Shown piece after piece: positions 1 through 7,888 of a stretch of DNA of 15,182 bases; the first letter of the stretch is position 1; each line of letters begins with the position of its first letter. The stretch lies in NCBI GenBank assembly GCA_027310735.1, contig DAIDAH010000039.1, positions 1 to 15,182 on the forward strand. The letters are read 5' to 3'. Source of the stretch: Methylotenera sp. GTDB lineage: Bacteria; Pseudomonadota; Gammaproteobacteria; Burkholderiales; Methylophilaceae. The position numbers and the translations under genes were made by a program. The notes beneath the pieces are model-generated. The model was not told where the DNA came from. It ran no database searches and worked only from the letters and a program-made list of their open reading frames with translations.

Positions 1-1130
1 GTATAAGACAGTGCCAGTAACGTAATTTGGCTACCACTGAAAATAGTCGTGACTCTATCGCGATCTACATTGCGATAGAATGCAAACGCCGTCAGCCAGA
101 CTAACAGCAAGCTAATTAGTATGTAGGGTATTTTTCCTCGCCACACGTGTAAGTAGTCATTGTGTTTTACGTTATCAATTGCTGTAGCCAGAATCTCTAC
201 GCCAGGAAACGCTTTTGCCATCGCAGTAGCTTTTAGGTCGAAGAGTGAAGGTGCTGTGGAGCCAATAATCACTATTTTGTTGGTGAATTCATTGGGCGCA
301 CGCTTTTTAACTTTGCTAGCCATGTCGGTATACACATCACTGAACGTTGCAAATTGGTAAGTGAAAGGTTTGCCACGCCAGTTAATAAGTACGTCCTGTG
401 GTTGTTGCAACGGGTGTGTTTGTACGAAGTTGCCAACAACCAATGGCAACGCTGGCAGCAGCCAGCCATTTTCATCGCGCCAGAGTTTGTATTCGCGCAC
501 AATACCGTCTTTATCTGGGTAGATGTTATGTGTACCTAGCCTTTTGGAGTTAAGTGCAGCATCAAAATGCGGCAGGACAATAGCGATAGGCTTGCTGGCT
601 TGTGGGCTGGTTTCTGAGTCGATGCGATGAATTCCGGGAATCATTCCAGGCGTAATCTTGCTTAAATAATCGCTGGCTTCAGATAGACGCAGCATCGGGA
701 AAAAAGTGTTGTCGGTACCAGCAATTACATCGTTAAAATAGGCGTCACTATCTGGATTGTAGACATCGGCATCGCTGAATAAAATGTCAAATACGATGGC
801 TTTAGGATGCTGCGCTTCAATATTCTCTACAAACTCGCCAAATACCTGACGCGGCCAAGGCCAGCGACCATACTCTTTTGACATCGCGCTTAATGAAGCC
901 TCATTGATGTCGACAATGACAATATCATTGTCTGCTTTGGGCACGATAATCCGGTTTTTTACCATCATGTCAAAAGCACGGTCGCGCATGTTTTCACCAA
1001 CATGAAACACGGTGGCATCAAGCAATACTAGCGCTGTGAGCAACACGCTCAGATACAGGTAAAAATTATTCTGCAACTTGCGCGTCAAGCTGGCTAGCCA
1101 CAGATTAATAAGTAGTATAAGTTTGGTCAT
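1..1130 (-). CDS. CHASE2-domain membrane sensor protein, C-terminal part outside window
   Basis: Reading the minus strand from ATG at 1130 gives 376 open codons running off the window at base 1. A hydrophobic segment lies at about residues 24-44. It is followed by an extracytoplasmic CHASE2-type domain at about 48-325, with marks such as WPWPR (90-94), KAIVFDILFSD (110-120), GIVREYKL (209-216) and NKIVIIGSTAPSLFDL (284-299). Two further hydrophobic stretches begin at about 334 and 364, as expected for the three-helix membrane unit behind CHASE2. In known proteins this sensor is joined to an adenylate/guanylate cyclase, a histidine kinase or a Ser/Thr kinase; the effector here lies to the left and cannot be named. 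An in-frame TGA sits directly before this ATG, so the start cannot be further upstream. No clear Shine-Dalgarno is seen. The gene is divergent from rmuC. Confidence 0.88.
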   Translation of the reverse strand, partial: MTKLILLINLWLASLTRKLQNNFYLYLSVLLTALVLLDATVFHVGENMRDRAFDMMVKNRIIVPKADNDIVIVDINEASLSAMSKEYGRWPWPRQVFGEFVENIEAQHPKAIVFDILFSDADVYNPDSDAYFNDVIAGTDNTFFPMLRLSEASDYLSKITPGMIPGIHRIDSETSPQASKPIAIVLPHFDAALNSKRLGTHNIYPDKDGIVREYKLWRDENGWLLPALPLVVGNFVQTHPLQQPQDVLINWRGKPFTYQFATFSDVYTDMASKVKKRAPNEFTNKIVIIGSTAPSLFDLKATAMAKAFPGVEILATAIDNVKHNDYLHVWRGKIPYILISLLLVWLTAFAFYRNVDRDRVTTIFSGSQITLLALSY

Positions 1131-1402
1131 TCATGTTCAACATTGTGCCGATAAGCTTAAAATCATAAATGTATTTATGCTGAATTGGGGATTTGTTCTA
1201 TTGAAAAGCTGGAAATAATTTGGATGCTTATGCTTGATTCATTCAAATTAGAGTCTTTTGTTGATGTAGTTAACTACAAATTGGCTGGTCATTTGCTACT
1301 TTACAATATGGTGCGTGCTAGAAGTGCGTGCTGGAAGTGAGTACTTTCACAAATTTGATGGCTCAAGTCTTAAAGGTTCTCAGTCAGGTATAATCTAGTC
1401 TT
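1131..1402. other. Divergent intergenic region between CHASE2 gene and rmuC
   Basis: No credible gene is seen in these 272 bases. They hold two inverted repeats: CATAAAT-GT-ATTTATG at 1164-1179 and the perfect palindrome GTAGTTAACTAC at 1266-1277. They also hold an imperfect tandem duplication of a 13-base unit (GTGCGTGCTAGAA, then GTGCGTGCTGGAA) at 1311-1336. The rmuC -10 box lies at the right end. The inverted repeats could be operator sites for either divergent gene, but no known regulator motif was recognised. Confidence 0.5.
1389..1394 (+). promoter_or_regulatory. Perfect -10 box (TATAAT) for rmuC
   Basis: TATAAT lies eight bases before the rmuC ATG. The hexamer expected for a -35 box (about 1366-1371, AGTCTT) fits poorly, so the promoter is judged mainly from the -10. 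The predicted transcription start would fall at about 1401-1403, on or just before the start codon, so the mRNA may have almost no leader. Confidence 0.5.
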
Positions 1403-2770
1403 ATGATACAAACCATTACTTTACTCGTTGCTGTTGCCATTTTATTTATTATGCTATGGCAGATTTTTCGTGTCAGTCAGCAAGAAAAGTCCAGTGTAGA
1501 TTTGCAGCAGGTGATGTCGCAGCAGCTTGAAGATAAGCACAGAGCAATGTTGCTGGATTTTAACGATGGCTTAAATAAACTGGGTGATCGCTTAAGCGCA
1601 TCTTCAAATGACATTAGTGATCGTTTGCGAGTGAGCGTTGCCGCAGAGTTACAGGCAACACGTGATGCGATGCAGGCCTTGCAGTTGGCGCAAAATACTA
1701 ACTTGTCATTAACGCGTGAAACCGTACTGGAGAAATTGCATACGACGTTGGCAGAGCAAGGCAAAGCTGAGCAAGAGTTGATTCAATCCACCATGCGCAA
1801 TGCCACGTTGCAGTTAACCGCCAGTATTGAGGCGTTGACTAAAGCGGTGGATGGTCGTCTGGAACAAATCGGTGGTAAGGTTTCTGAACGTCTGGATGAA
1901 GGCTTCAAAAAGACCAATCAAACTTTTGTTGATGTCATGGCGCGGCTTGCCACGATTGATGAAGCGCAGAAGAAAATCGACGGTTTAACGACCAATGTCG
2001 TGAGCTTGCAAGAATTACTTGGCGACAAACGTTCGCGCGGGGCTTTTGGTGAGGTGCAGCTAGAGGCGCTGGTGCGTAATGTATTGCCGGTGAACTCGTT
2101 CGCTATGCAGTACTCTTTCCCAAATGGCACGCGTGCTGACTGCGCTTTATTTTTGCCTGATCCTACAGGCACTGTGGCGGTGGACAGTAAATTTCCACTT
2201 GAAAACTATCATCGTATGTTCGACAGTAAGTTGAGTGAAGTTGAGCAATTGGCGGCTGAAAAACAATTCAAATTAGATGTTAAAAAACATGTGGATGACA
2301 TTGCCAACAAGTACATTATTTCCAATATCACGTCTGACGGTGCGGTGATGTTTATTCCGGCGGAAGCGGTGTTTGCTGAGTTGCATGCGTACCATGCGGA
2401 TGTGATTGAATATGCCATGAATAAGCGCGTATGGGTAGTGTCGCCAACCACGCTGATGGCGGTTTTAAACACTGCACGCGCTGTGCTGAAAGATGTTGAA
2501 ACTCGCAAACAAGTACATGTGATTAAAGAAGAGCTGGGCAAGCTCAGTAAAGACTTTGGCCGATTTGATGTGCGTATGAAAAAATTGGCGGATAATATTC
2601 GCCAAGCACATGAAAATGCGCAGGAAGTACATATTAGCAGTCAAAAAATATCCAACCGTTTTGCGCAGATCGAACGTGTCGAGCTGGCTAAAAATCCAGC
2701 TGATTTACTCGATATCATTGATGATATCGGTCTTGATGATGATGTGCTACCCAATAAAAAAGAAAGTTAA
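1403..2770 (+). CDS. rmuC: DNA recombination protein RmuC
   Basis: The 455-residue product matches RmuC in length (E. coli about 475) and layout. A single N-terminal membrane helix (about 3-22) is followed by a long coiled coil (about 30-200). The conserved C-terminal domain then starts near the RGAFGEVQLEAL motif (212-223). The predicted PD-(D/E)xK nuclease core is visible as D246 followed by VDSKFPL (260-266, with D261 and K263). In the family, RmuC limits rearrangements at inverted repeats; the nuclease activity is predicted rather than shown here. The N-terminal helix supports the chosen ATG, although there is no Shine-Dalgarno and the -10 box is nearly adjacent. moaD begins 15 bases after the stop, so co-transcription with moaD and moaE is likely. 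Confidence 0.93.
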   Translation: MIQTITLLVAVAILFIMLWQIFRVSQQEKSSVDLQQVMSQQLEDKHRAMLLDFNDGLNKLGDRLSASSNDISDRLRVSVAAELQATRDAMQALQLAQNTNLSLTRETVLEKLHTTLAEQGKAEQELIQSTMRNATLQLTASIEALTKAVDGRLEQIGGKVSERLDEGFKKTNQTFVDVMARLATIDEAQKKIDGLTTNVVSLQELLGDKRSRGAFGEVQLEALVRNVLPVNSFAMQYSFPNGTRADCALFLPDPTGTVAVDSKFPLENYHRMFDSKLSEVEQLAAEKQFKLDVKKHVDDIANKYIISNITSDGAVMFIPAEAVFAELHAYHADVIEYAMNKRVWVVSPTTLMAVLNTARAVLKDVETRKQVHVIKEELGKLSKDFGRFDVRMKKLADNIRQAHENAQEVHISSQKISNRFAQIERVELAKNPADLLDIIDDIGLDDDVLPNKKES

Positions 2771-2785
2771 CTTCGTTATTACTTT

Positions 2786-3043
2786 ATGAAAATTAAATTA
2801 TTTTATTTCGCGAGACTCAAAGAAACGCTCAAGTACTCTACTGAGGATTTGGACTTGCCAGCAGACGTGGTGACTATTCTGAAGCTCAAAGCTTTTCTGG
2901 CTAAACGCGGTGATGTCTGGGGTGAAATGCTGATGGGCAAGCTCAAGGTTCGCGCGGCGATTAATCATGAGCTGGTTGATGATAAAGCTGCTATTGCCGA
3001 TGGCGATGAGGTGGCATTTTTCCCGCCAGTGACGGGTGGGTAA
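2786..3043 (+). CDS. moaD: Molybdopterin synthase small subunit MoaD
   Basis: This 85-residue ubiquitin-fold protein ends in the diagnostic Gly-Gly (FFPPVTGG). In MoaD the terminal glycine is adenylated and converted to a thiocarboxylate, the sulfur donor for making molybdopterin from precursor Z (cPMP). It works as a heterotetramer with MoaE, whose gene starts 14 bases downstream. No evident Shine-Dalgarno precedes the ATG; translation may depend on coupling from rmuC, which ends 15 bases before. The length is normal for the family. The other moa genes are not in the window. Confidence 0.93.
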   Translation: MKIKLFYFARLKETLKYSTEDLDLPADVVTILKLKAFLAKRGDVWGEMLMGKLKVRAAINHELVDDKAAIADGDEVAFFPPVTGG

Positions 3044-3057
3044 TTTCTAGTTTAATC

Positions 3058-3528
3058 ATGACCGTACGCGTTCAAACTGAAGACTTTGATGTAGGCTTTG
3101 AAATCAGCCAACTTCGCAAGATGCGCAAAGATACGGGTGCGGTCGTTAGTTTCGTCGGGCAGGTACGTGACTTGAATGAAGGTGACAGCGTATCGCAACT
3201 TACCTTGGAGCATTATCCAGGTATGACCGAAAGGTCGTTGTCGCTAATTATTGGTCAAGCTAAAAGCCGTTGGGATATTTTTGATGCGCTGATTATTCAC
3301 CGTGTAGGCACACTTGAGCCAACCGACCAGATTGTCCTTGTTGCTGTGAGCGGTGCGCACCGTGGCGAAGCATTCAAGGCGTGTGAGTTCATCATGGATT
3401 ACTTAAAAACTGAGGCGCCTTTTTGGAAAAAAGAAGTGACTCAATCAGGCGAACGTTGGGTAGAAGCAAAACAGACGGATGATGCCGCACGCGAGCGTTG
3501 GACAACGACTCATGAGTCTATTGAGTAG
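3058..3528 (+). CDS. moaE: Molybdopterin synthase catalytic subunit MoaE
   Basis: The 156-residue product has the full MoaE signature: GAVVSFVGQVRD (27-38), the EHYPGM segment (51-56), HRVG (81-84), SGAHRGEAF (98-106) and DYLKTEAPFWKKE (114-126). K117 and K124/K125 correspond to the active-site lysines that handle cPMP and the MoaD C-terminus. It converts cPMP to molybdopterin using sulfur from MoaD, in the cytoplasm. The reading frame is intact. A CTAG lies seven bases before the ATG and there is no Shine-Dalgarno. It closes the rmuC-moaD-moaE run; a 62-base gap without a clear terminator follows. Confidence 0.95.
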   Translation: MTVRVQTEDFDVGFEISQLRKMRKDTGAVVSFVGQVRDLNEGDSVSQLTLEHYPGMTERSLSLIIGQAKSRWDIFDALIIHRVGTLEPTDQIVLVAVSGAHRGEAFKACEFIMDYLKTEAPFWKKEVTQSGERWVEAKQTDDAARERWTTTHESIE

Positions 3529-3590
3529 TAAGCGCTACTTTTAAATCTGTACATTTCAAATTAATTATCAAAATAAACGAATAAGACAAT

Positions 3591-5708
3591 ATGTCAAAAA
3601 ACCTTACTTCTCAGCAGTTAACGCATCATATTTCTGCACAGCAATTCAATTTTGCAGATACTTCTGAGCTCATTGGTGCCGATAATCTTAGCGCTCAACA
3701 TCAGGCGTGGATAGCACAGTCTGAAGCTAAAAAGGCGGCTGAATTTGGGTTGAATCTTCATCAGGCTGGTTTTAATCTATTGGTGCTAGGCGAACCAGGC
3801 ACTGGACGTACAACGCTGATGATGAGCGCCATGCATGAGGCTGCCGCCAAGCAACTTGCAGCGAATGATTTAGTGGCTTTGTATCAGTTTGATGCTAATG
3901 GCAAGCCCTTGTTTTTGAAGTTGCCAGCAGGCGCTGGAACGCAATTGAAGCAAGCCTTAGATGTATTTATTCGTAATCTAGCCAAAGATTTGGCTGTGTT
4001 ACTCGATGCGAAAGTGCAGCAAAACTCACTCACACCGATCCAGATCTTTTTGGAGGCGCAATTAAGCATGGTAAAAGCCAGCATTACGCTGATTGAGCCA
4101 GACAAAATTCCTGCACATTACTTTGAGTTAATGCAGCGCGATATTTTAGAGTTTTTGGAAGCATGGCAGCCGAATTCCAGCGGAGATGGTGACAATAATC
4201 TGGAAGCTTTACTTAACGAGAGTTTCTTTGGGCGCTATCGTGTGAATGTGCTGGTCGAGCATCATGCAACTCAGAATGCGCCAGTGCTGTACGACAATGA
4301 CCCTAGTTTACACTCATTATTCGGCGGCATAGAAGGCGCTGGTGAGGCTAGTACTACGCCTGACTTTATGCGGCTACGTGCTGGTAATTTGTTACGTGCC
4401 GATGGCGGTACTTTGCTGCTGCACTTGCGTGATATTTTGGCAGATGAACAAAACGGAACGCAAATTCTAGAAAAACTGCATCGTTTCTTGCGCAATGGTA
4501 CTTTGCAAATTGAAGACTTAAGTAGCAGCAGCAGTCAAGGCAGTAGTTTTGTGAGTGCGCAAGCTGCAATTGATGTGTCAGTCAAGTTGGTGCTAGTGAC
4601 CACGCGTGAAGACTACTATGCGTTACTTGAAGAAACGCCTGATTTTTTCAGTTATTTTCCAATCAAGATCGAATTTGCAGAAAAGGTAAAAGCTAACGCA
4701 GAAAACTATGCAGCTTATGCGGCCTTTATTGCCCAAAAGTGTTTGCAATATCACTGCCATCATTTTAATGTGGAGGCTGTGATAGCGTTGCTGCAAGCCA
4801 TGCACAGAGTTGAAGAGGATCAAACCCGATTAAGTACGCAATTCTCTGTGCTGGAGAAGTTGATGCTGGAAAGTTCTGCTGCCGCAGATTTACGTGGTGT
4901 GTCTATCGTCACTATTGAAGATGTTAAAACAGCAATTAATAGAAGATATGCACGGCATAGCTATATTGAAGGGCATATGCGTGATTCGATCATTGATAAT
5001 GAGTTAATGATTGCTGTGCAGGGTGCTGTGGTCGGTCAAATAAATGGTCTGACGCATATCGATTTGGCTGACGCCAGTTTTGGCTCGCCAGTGCGTATTT
5101 CAGCGAATTGCTATGCAGGGCGTCGTGATGTGTTGACGATTGATCGTGAAGTATCAATGAGTGGTCCAACGCATGATAAGGGGGTGATGATCTTACAAAG
5201 CTGGTTACATGCTAACTTTGCACAATTGAACCCTTTGAATGTCACGGCTTCCCTAGTGTTTGAGCAAGAATACGGTGGTGTGGATGGCGACTCCGCATCA
5301 TGCGCAGAGTTGTTTGTCTTGTTATCTTCACTCTCAAAATTACCCATTAAGCAAGGCATTGCCGTTACAGGCGCGCTGAATCAGCATGGTGAAGTGTTGC
5401 CAGTTGGCGGGTTGAATGAAAAAATTGAAGGTTACTTTAGAGTGTGTAAAGACATAGGGCTGGATGGTAAGCAGGGTGTGCTGATTCCAGAGCGTAATAT
5501 GCGTCATTTGATGTTGGTTGATGAGGTGGTTGAAGCTGTAGCCAATGGCCAGTTTCATATCACTACGATGAGTAATGTGGCCGAAGGCATTTTGCATTTG
5601 ACTGGACATAGCTTGGATGAAGTGAACCGTTTGGCTGAAGTAACATTACGTTCGTATAAAGTGGTGATGGAGCAAAATTTACCGCAGAGCTTTTTGATTA
5701 AACAGTGA
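3591..5708 (+). CDS. Lon-like ATP-dependent protease (AAA + Lon_C)
   Basis: This 705-residue protein has an N-terminal AAA-type module and a C-terminal Lon proteolytic domain. The phosphate-binding loop is GEPGTGRTT (67-75), with Arg73 where most Walker A motifs have Lys. A GGTLLLH segment (272-278) looks like the region before Walker B. The protease part (about 470-675) contains GGVDGDSAS (562-570) and GGLNEKIEG (606-614). S568 and K611 are spaced 43 residues apart, the same as the catalytic Ser-Lys dyad of E. coli Lon (679 and 722). The N-terminal substrate-binding domain of classical Lon is absent. The protein therefore resembles the Lon-related putative proteases such as E. coli YcbZ/LonB-like. 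Its substrate is unknown; protein quality control is an inference. A weak purine-rich stretch (AATAAGA) precedes the ATG. hslR follows after 35 bases. Confidence 0.9.
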   Translation: MSKNLTSQQLTHHISAQQFNFADTSELIGADNLSAQHQAWIAQSEAKKAAEFGLNLHQAGFNLLVLGEPGTGRTTLMMSAMHEAAAKQLAANDLVALYQFDANGKPLFLKLPAGAGTQLKQALDVFIRNLAKDLAVLLDAKVQQNSLTPIQIFLEAQLSMVKASITLIEPDKIPAHYFELMQRDILEFLEAWQPNSSGDGDNNLEALLNESFFGRYRVNVLVEHHATQNAPVLYDNDPSLHSLFGGIEGAGEASTTPDFMRLRAGNLLRADGGTLLLHLRDILADEQNGTQILEKLHRFLRNGTLQIEDLSSSSSQGSSFVSAQAAIDVSVKLVLVTTREDYYALLEETPDFFSYFPIKIEFAEKVKANAENYAAYAAFIAQKCLQYHCHHFNVEAVIALLQAMHRVEEDQTRLSTQFSVLEKLMLESSAAADLRGVSIVTIEDVKTAINRRYARHSYIEGHMRDSIIDNELMIAVQGAVVGQINGLTHIDLADASFGSPVRISANCYAGRRDVLTIDREVSMSGPTHDKGVMILQSWLHANFAQLNPLNVTASLVFEQEYGGVDGDSASCAELFVLLSSLSKLPIKQGIAVTGALNQHGEVLPVGGLNEKIEGYFRVCKDIGLDGKQGVLIPERNMRHLMLVDEVVEAVANGQFHITTMSNVAEGILHLTGHSLDEVNRLAEVTLRSYKVVMEQNLPQSFLIKQ

Positions 5709-5743
5709 TTCAAAGTAAACCGTAGCGAACAGTATTTAAGATT

Positions 5744-6139
5744 ATGAGTGAAGTAGATATAAAGTGCAGGTTAGATAAATGGCTATGGGCTGCACGTTTT
5801 TTTAAAACACGCAGCTTGGCGACTGCTGCAATTGAAACAGGTAAAGTGCATGTGGATGGTGATCGAGCTAAGCCTGCCAAAGAAGTGCATGCTGGGCAAG
5901 TAATTCACATTCGTAATCGGGACTTTGAGATTGAGGTCAGTGTGCAGGCCTTATCAAATATCCGTAAAGGTGCACCAGAAGCAGCACTTTTATACACGGA
6001 AACGCAAGCGAGCATCAGTAAACGTGAGAATGCTAAAGCCACAGGTGAGGGTGAACATGCCCTTCGTGACCGTGGGGCAGGGCGGCCTACAAAGCGGCAG
6101 TTGCGAGACATTAAAAAGTTTACTGGAAGTGCGTATTGA
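5744..6139 (+). CDS. hslR: S4-domain RNA-binding heat-shock protein (Hsp15)
   Basis: The 131-residue product begins with an S4 RNA-binding domain (about 8-70) carrying the family hallmark RLDKWLWAARFFKTRSLA (9-26). It continues with EAALLYTETQASISKRE and a basic tail ending near RPTKRQLRDIKKF. Length and motifs match Hsp15 (133 residues in E. coli). That protein binds free 50S subunits still carrying a nascent chain and helps recycle them. Cytoplasmic action is expected. It sits 35 bases behind the Lon-like protease, so the two may be co-transcribed and both serve proteostasis (inference). The start is supported by homology; only a weak purine stretch (AAGA) precedes it. Confidence 0.93.
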   Translation: MSEVDIKCRLDKWLWAARFFKTRSLATAAIETGKVHVDGDRAKPAKEVHAGQVIHIRNRDFEIEVSVQALSNIRKGAPEAALLYTETQASISKRENAKATGEGEHALRDRGAGRPTKRQLRDIKKFTGSAY

Positions 6140-6225
6140 GATTGAAAAACATGCGGATTTAATGATCCCTATTGCAGCTAATGATATAGCTCAGTCGATT
6201 GCCCTTGTAAAAGTCGTCGGTTAGT
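6130..6225 (+). CDS. Possible small ORF overlapping the hslR 3' end (unproven)
   Basis: A GTG start at about 6130, just behind GGAA, would open a 31-codon frame. It overlaps the end of hslR and stops with TAG near 6224. The predicted peptide begins MRIEIEKHADLMIP and ends ALVKVVG. It reads as plausible protein and has no rare-codon clutter, but no family was recognised and the length is too short to judge. It may equally be a chance open frame in the 188-base spacer before galU. Confidence 0.15.
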
Positions 6226-6327
6226 TATGATCTATAAGCACGTTGGATTGCAATCATTTGACTGGAGTTCAGTGTGTTTATCAGAGTCTGCAATTCTTTT
6301 GCCTATATTAAGAAGTGAGTTGATGTG

Positions 6328-7200
6328 ATGAAGAAGATTACCAAAGCGGTTTTTCCTGTAGCGGGTCTGGGTACGCGTTTTTTGCCTGCAACCAAGGCTA
6401 GCCCGAAAGAAATGCTCCCCATTGTAGATAAACCGCTTATTCAATATGCTGTTGAAGAGGCGATTGCTGCTGGTGCTACGGAGCTTATTTTTATTACAGG
6501 TAAAAATAAGCGTTCTATCGAAGATCATTTTGATAAAGCTTATGAGTTAGAAACTGAACTTGCCGCCAAACAAAAGACAGAAATTCTGGATGCCTTGCAT
6601 GAAATTTTGCCTAAAGGTGTGTCATGTATCTATATTCGTCAGCCTGAAGCGCTGGGGCTAGGTCATGCAGTATTGTGTGCAAAGCCTGTCATTGGAAACG
6701 AGGCGTTTGCGGTTATTCTTGCCGATGATCTGATTGATGCTGAGGTGCCTGCAATGCGCCAAATGGTAGATCTTTATCAGCAATACGGACATTCAATTTT
6801 GGGTGTAGAAGATGTTTCGCCTGAAGATACTGCAAGTTACGGTATTGTGGATGCTGAGCCCTTGACGCCTACCGTATTGAAAATCAACCATATTGTAGAA
6901 AAGCCGCAACCACAGGATGCACCTTCTACGCTTGCGGTGGTTGGTCGCTATATTCTTACGCCACAAATATTTGATTGTCTGGAAAATTTGCAGCCTGGTA
7001 AGGGTGGCGAAATTCAGCTTACGGATGGTATCGCGCAACTTTTGAAACAAGAAACGATTTTAAGCTATCGATTTGCAGGTAAGCGTTTTGATTGTGGTAG
7101 CAAGCTTGGCTTTATGCAGGCTAATGTTGAATATGCATTGAAACATCCAGAAATTGGCAGTGAATTTACAAAGTATTTAACACAGAGAAATAGTAATTAA
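6328..7200 (+). CDS. galU: UTP-glucose-1-phosphate uridylyltransferase
   Basis: The enzyme makes UDP-glucose from UTP and glucose-1-phosphate for exopolysaccharide, lipopolysaccharide and trehalose pathways. The 290-residue product has the nucleotide-binding signature GLGTRFLPATKASPKEMLP (13-31). Other marks are the sugar-nucleotide acidic pair in ILADDL (130-135), VEKP (190-193), GKGGEIQLTD (224-233) and FDCGSKLGF (254-262). A GTG lies directly before ATG 6328; the ATG is preferred because KKITKAVFPVAG is where GalU proteins begin. Length is slightly below E. coli GalU (302). hpt begins 18 bases after the stop. No strong promoter or Shine-Dalgarno was recognised. Confidence 0.95.
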   Translation: MKKITKAVFPVAGLGTRFLPATKASPKEMLPIVDKPLIQYAVEEAIAAGATELIFITGKNKRSIEDHFDKAYELETELAAKQKTEILDALHEILPKGVSCIYIRQPEALGLGHAVLCAKPVIGNEAFAVILADDLIDAEVPAMRQMVDLYQQYGHSILGVEDVSPEDTASYGIVDAEPLTPTVLKINHIVEKPQPQDAPSTLAVVGRYILTPQIFDCLENLQPGKGGEIQLTDGIAQLLKQETILSYRFAGKRFDCGSKLGFMQANVEYALKHPEIGSEFTKYLTQRNSN

Positions 7201-7218
7201 GACAGAATCGAGAATATA

Positions 7219-7761
7219 TTGCACACCGCTAATCCACAACAATTGCTTGAGCAAGCGCAGCTCATTCACACTTCAGAAGCTGTTGAGGCTGCAATTACCC
7301 GATTGAGTCACGAGCTCACGGAGGCGCTTGCAGATGCGTGCCCCATCATTATCTGTGTAATGGGCGGTGGTATTGTCTTTGCTGGTCAATTGTTAACACA
7401 GCTAAAGTTTGCTTTAGAAGTAGACTATGTGCATGCGAGCCGCTATCAAAATAAAACCGTTGGGAAAACACTTACTTGGAAAGCGCTACCTAAGCTTGAT
7501 TTGACTAATCGCACCGTGTTGCTGGTGGATGATATTTTAGATGAAGGTATAACTTTGTTGGCAATTCAAGAAAAGTGTCTGGAGTTAGGTGCAAAAAAAG
7601 TATTATCAGCCGTGTTGATTGAAAAGCAGCTTGATCATGTTAAGCCGATTACAGCTGATTTTGTCGGGTTAGAGGTGCCTAACCGCTATGTATTTGGTTA
7701 CGGGATGGATGCTTATGGCTGGTGGCGAAATCTTTCAGCTATTTATGCGTTACCATCATAA
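7219..7761 (+). CDS. hpt: Hypoxanthine-guanine phosphoribosyltransferase
   Basis: This 180-residue type I phosphoribosyltransferase carries the PRPP-binding motif VLLVDDILDEGITL (100-113). It also has a pyrophosphate loop (CVMGGG, 46-51), the DYVHASRYQN segment (69-78) and the hallmark VPNRYVFGYGMD (153-164). It is expected to salvage hypoxanthine or guanine to IMP or GMP using PRPP in the cytoplasm. The start is a TTG, the first usable start after an in-frame TAA at 7198-7200, and GAGAA lies about eight bases before it. No ATG is available upstream in frame. Some family members in proteobacteria are annotated as hypoxanthine-guanine PRTase-like without tested substrate, so specificity is inferred. 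It probably shares a transcript with galU and ends before the hairpin at 7825. Confidence 0.88.
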   Translation: MHTANPQQLLEQAQLIHTSEAVEAAITRLSHELTEALADACPIIICVMGGGIVFAGQLLTQLKFALEVDYVHASRYQNKTVGKTLTWKALPKLDLTNRTVLLVDDILDEGITLLAIQEKCLELGAKKVLSAVLIEKQLDHVKPITADFVGLEVPNRYVFGYGMDAYGWWRNLSAIYALPS

Positions 7762-7790
7762 ATACGTACCGCTACTAAAGGCATGTTAAA

Positions 7791-7812
7791 ATGATTTAGG
7801 TTTTTGAATCAT
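7791..7812. repeat. Inverted repeat ATGATT-N10-AATCAT
   Basis: A six-base inverted repeat with a 10-base spacer (7791-7796 and 7807-7812) lies between hpt and hisC, just before the GC-rich hairpin. It could be an operator for hisC or mere chance; AT-rich short arms make this uncertain. Confidence 0.3.
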
Positions 7813-7824
7813 TAAAGTTTCATC

Positions 7825-7848
7825 GCGGCGTGAGCCGCATTTTTGTTT
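7825..7848 (+). terminator. Likely intrinsic terminator between hpt and hisC
   Basis: GCGGC and GCCGC (7825-7829 and 7834-7838) form a five-base GC-only stem with a GTGA tetraloop. It is followed by a T-rich run (ATTTTTGTTT). This fits a short intrinsic terminator after hpt. It could also act as an attenuator for hisC if transcription starts upstream of it, but no leader peptide rich in His, Phe or Tyr was found. Confidence 0.6.
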
Positions 7849-7888
7849 GAGTTTAATCCTTGTATTTACCCTAGTAACTAATTTAATA

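Noticed and set aside
5925..6224. Long alternative frame overlapping hslR
   Set aside because: It lies mostly inside hslR, which has clear homology; only the part beyond the hslR stop is kept as a weak small-ORF candidate.
6170..6225. tRNA-like words (TAGCTCAGTCGATT, CTTGTAAA, GTCGTCGGTT) after hslR
   Set aside because: No acceptor stem, no closed anticodon stem and no T arm of correct form; resemblance is limited to short words.
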